Below, in pieces: positions 61,802 through 64,000 of a stretch of DNA of 64,000 nt. Origin of the DNA: Bacteroidales bacterium (lineage in GTDB: Bacteria; Bacteroidota; Bacteroidia; Bacteroidales; ML635J-15); the NCBI GenBank assembly GCA_016937855.1, contig JAFGVU010000184.1, positions 1 through 64,000 on the forward strand. Reading direction: 5' to 3'. Both the position numbers and the translations under genes were made by a program. The notes beneath the pieces are model-generated. The model searched no databases and was not told the DNA's origin. It saw nothing but the letters and a program-made list of their open reading frames with translations. Every line of letters begins with the position of its first letter. Within the stretch, counting starts at the first letter, position 1.

Positions 61802-63661
61802 CTAATACTTTAAATAACCATCCTTAATAACTTTTAATTTAGATTCATAAGTTATTCTTACGTCGGCTATTTTCATTCTATAAACTGATTTAAGCATGCG
61901 CATTGCAATATTATCTACCTCAAGCAATTCTTCTTGCGATATCATCATCATTGAGTCTTTGATTTGTGGAGATTCCAGTTTGGAAACCATACCATCATTA
62001 ACTAATCCGGGCAGGTAATAAACACAAGCAACTCTATCGCGGTAAAGCTCTGATGCAAAGTTAACAGCAAAGCCTCTTAAAGCTCTTTTTGCAGCAACGT
62101 ACGAAGCCGATCCCGGAAATTGTGCATCTTCACCAATAGAACCTGTAATTAAAATAGATTCTGAAATATGTGGTTTAAGTGCTTGACATAAGTTTTTGAT
62201 AGATAAGTAGTTCGCGTTTGCTACTTTTATAAATTCTTCATTTGAAACTAAACTTGCTTTTCCTAATCCGCCAGTAATTGCATGAGTATTTATTAAGTAG
62301 TTTATAGAATTGTAGTTGTTTTTGATTTTTTTTGCGAATTCGTCTATTGAACTTTTGTTTGATAAATCAGCTTTCCATAGAGAAACACTAACTGAATAGG
62401 TGCTTTCAATTTGTGATTTTAATTCTTGAGCCTTTATGTCGTTGGAATTATAATGTAAAATTAGGTTGGCGCCTTCACTTGCAGCAGCCATGGCAATTTT
62501 ACTTCCAATTCCTCCTGATGCTCCAGTAATTAGAATAGATTTCTCTTTAAGCTCGGGGTCTTTTTTATATTTGTGCTTGTTCTCTGGCAATATATATGTA
62601 AAGCCTCCAAATTCGCCGCCTAAGCCAGCCACAGTAGTAAGAATCTTTTGATCAGGCATGGATTTTTTTGAATCAATTAACAAGGAAAGAGAAGCAGGAA
62701 CGGATGCGCCTGAAAGATTTCCGTAGTTATATTGAATATCTTGTAACATTTTGTTGAATTCAATTCCAAGTTTTTGTTGAACTTCCCCAACAATTGCATT
62801 GCCAGTTTGATGTGGGATAAACCAATCAATATCCTCTGTTTTCCATCCTGATTTTTCAAGTAATGTATTTGCAGAATATATCATATTTGGAACAGCTCTG
62901 GATTTAACTCTTCGAGCATCCATGTATAAGTTTCCTTTTTTATTTGCACCCAAAAAATCCAGCATTCGAGTATCCTCTGCATTAAAGATTGAAATTACTC
63001 CATATTTTTTTGAAGTTTCAATGCGACTGAGTATTACTGCTGCTGCGGAATCTCCAAATGTTGAGAAAGGAACAAAATCTCTTTCGTTTGTAAGTAATCT
63101 GGACATTACTTCTGCGTGCCCAATTACAACATGCTTAGCTAATGGATTGCTCTTTAAAAATGCTATTGCATTTTGTAAATTAATGTTAAATCCTACACAG
63201 GCTGAGGTTAATGAGTATGTTGGATTTGTATTTGATTGGTCGGTAAAATATGCTTTTGCAAATTCGGCAATACCTGGAGCGTACTGATGTGGGGTTGCGG
63301 TTCCTACAAACCAAGCATCTATTTGATTTCCGGATAATCCTGAATCATCAAGAGCTTTTTGAATTGCTTTTACAACGAGATCCAGAGAGTTTTCGGCATT
63401 TTTATATGATGGGACAGCAGGAGGGAAGGGAACTACATTATATCTTGTTTCAAAACCCATTTTCCCTTTTACCATATAATCAAACGGATTTAATTTAGGA
63501 TTCGTTTTTACAGCCTCCTGATAATTCTCTGATTTTAAAATTCGATCTTCATTAAAACCTTGCAATAAGCCTGATTTTATATGCTTCTTTATTTCTTTAT
63601 TTGTAAGCTTATGCTTGCCTGCGACAAATCCCAATCCTGTAAAAATAAAACTATCAATCAT
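61802..63661 (-). CDS. KASIII (FabH-like) domain fused to an intact SDR domain
   Basis: 619 aa. KASIII half (about 1-360) with Cys155 (SLTSACVGFN), His284 (IPHQTGNA) and Asn315 (NYGNLSGASVP). SDR half (about 370-619): GASGGIG (380-386), Ser508, Tyr521 and Lys525 (SYVAAKRAL), a complete catalytic set. One polypeptide could condense an acyl chain and reduce a keto group. The start overlaps the crotonase stop by four bases (ATGA). The product of the pathway is unknown. Confidence 0.87.
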   Translation of the reverse strand: MIDSFIFTGLGFVAGKHKLTNKEIKKHIKSGLLQGFNEDRILKSENYQEAVKTNPKLNPFDYMVKGKMGFETRYNVVPFPPAVPSYKNAENSLDLVVKAIQKALDDSGLSGNQIDAWFVGTATPHQYAPGIAEFAKAYFTDQSNTNPTYSLTSACVGFNINLQNAIAFLKSNPLAKHVVIGHAEVMSRLLTNERDFVPFSTFGDSAAAVILSRIETSKKYGVISIFNAEDTRMLDFLGANKKGNLYMDARRVKSRAVPNMIYSANTLLEKSGWKTEDIDWFIPHQTGNAIVGEVQQKLGIEFNKMLQDIQYNYGNLSGASVPASLSLLIDSKKSMPDQKILTTVAGLGGEFGGFTYILPENKHKYKKDPELKEKSILITGASGGIGSKIAMAAASEGANLILHYNSNDIKAQELKSQIESTYSVSVSLWKADLSNKSSIDEFAKKIKNNYNSINYLINTHAITGGLGKASLVSNEEFIKVANANYLSIKNLCQALKPHISESILITGSIGEDAQFPGSASYVAAKRALRGFAVNFASELYRDRVACVYYLPGLVNDGMVSKLESPQIKDSMMMISQEELLEVDNIAMRMLKSVYRMKIADVRITYESKLKVIKDGYLKY

Positions 63662-64000
63662 TTTTTATTGATTTTGTTTTTGAAAAATTCATCAATTTTT
63701 GTGCGTCCGGCTTTTTGTAATACCGATGTAAATTCTTGCGACTCAAGAGTAAGACCTTCGTTAAGATCATTATATAAGTTAGTGTAAAGTATTTTCTTAA
63801 TGGCAGAAAGAGATTCGGAGGATCTTTTACAAAGTTCAGTCGCAAATCTGAGTGTTTCCTTATAAATTTCTTCTTTAGAAATAACTTTTTGTACTATTCC
63901 TTTTGATAATGCATCATGAATAGGTATTTGATCGCCTGTAAACAAGTAGAATGCAGCATCAGAATGGCTTATAAATTTAGAAAATAAACTTATTCCGCCA
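63658..64000 (-). CDS. Enoyl-CoA hydratase/isomerase family protein (partial, continues past window)
   Basis: The minus-strand frame is open to the window edge; the visible C-terminal 113 residues begin GGISLFSKFISHSDAAFYLF and continue TGDQIPIHDALSKGIVQKVI, the crotonase pattern for the end of the fold and the C-terminal helices. The codons before 63945 are in the same frame and clearly coding, so the gene does not begin there. It overlaps the KASIII-SDR start and supports a fatty-acyl or polyketide-like pathway. Confidence 0.82.
   Translation of the reverse strand, partial: GGISLFSKFISHSDAAFYLFTGDQIPIHDALSKGIVQKVISKEEIYKETLRFATELCKRSSESLSAIKKILYTNLYNDLNEGLTLESQEFTSVLQKAGRTKIDEFFKNKINKK

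Overview
The window is AT-rich chromosomal DNA from a member of the Bacteroidota, probably a free-living or sediment type in or near Bacteroidales/Marinilabiliales. The evidence is four T9SS type A C-terminal sorting domains, a TonB-dependent receptor with an N-terminal carboxypeptidase-like repeat, Bacteroidota-type promoter boxes (TAnnTTTG), a lack of obvious Shine-Dalgarno sequences, lipoproteins with loose lipoboxes, DUF6150 proteins and class 1B PyrK/PyrD. I found no rRNA, tRNA, CRISPR array or intact transposase gene.

Layout. 1-8 kb: secreted S9 peptidase, a gene-free tract with three copies of a hairpin-plus-box element, YqgE, an FtsB-like protein and a TonB receptor. 8.4-17.7 kb: surface and secreted proteins (two paralogous PKD/T9SS proteins around an Fn3-like T9SS protein, a truncated DUF1016 nuclease gene, a short T9SS protein and a repeat-rich FISUMP-domain protein). 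18-24 kb: HEAT protein, flavodoxin-fold oxidoreductase, exported C1 peptidase, an MntA/HepT toxin-antitoxin pair whose toxin gene is split by a small inverted-repeat element, a DUF819 membrane protein and an MBL hydrolase. 24-34 kb: RsmI-like methyltransferase, a three-part FMN_bind/NapH/nitroreductase fusion, asparaginase, a REP-like inverted pair, and a tightly coupled DUF721, carbamoyltransferase, DUF5989, SxtJ, SGNH cassette. 34-48 kb: radical SAM protein, AsmA-like protein, two DUF6150 repeat proteins, YfcC transporter, PEP carboxykinase, M64 peptidase, MscS channel and a Tim44/zinc-ribbon/TerB protein. 48-56 kb: a YciB-Nudix fusion, an XRE regulator behind a 1 kb tract studded with TTACAAATGTAA palindromes, pyrK-pyrD, a second DHOD-like gene, M48 peptidase, glycosyltransferase and two related lipoproteins. 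56.7-64 kb: one apparent minus-strand operon with a crotonase (cut by the window edge), two tandem ketoacyl synthase III-SDR fusion proteins and a tricorn-type protease.

The most interesting items are the tandem KASIII-SDR fusions (the second with a degraded SDR triad), the hepT-splitting MITE whose removal restores the frame exactly, the operator-like palindrome array before the XRE gene, the three-copy hairpin element at 3.16-3.70 kb, and REP-type palindromes used as coding sequence inside PKD domains and a DUF1016 gene. All family names come from recognising the translated sequence; no database search was run.
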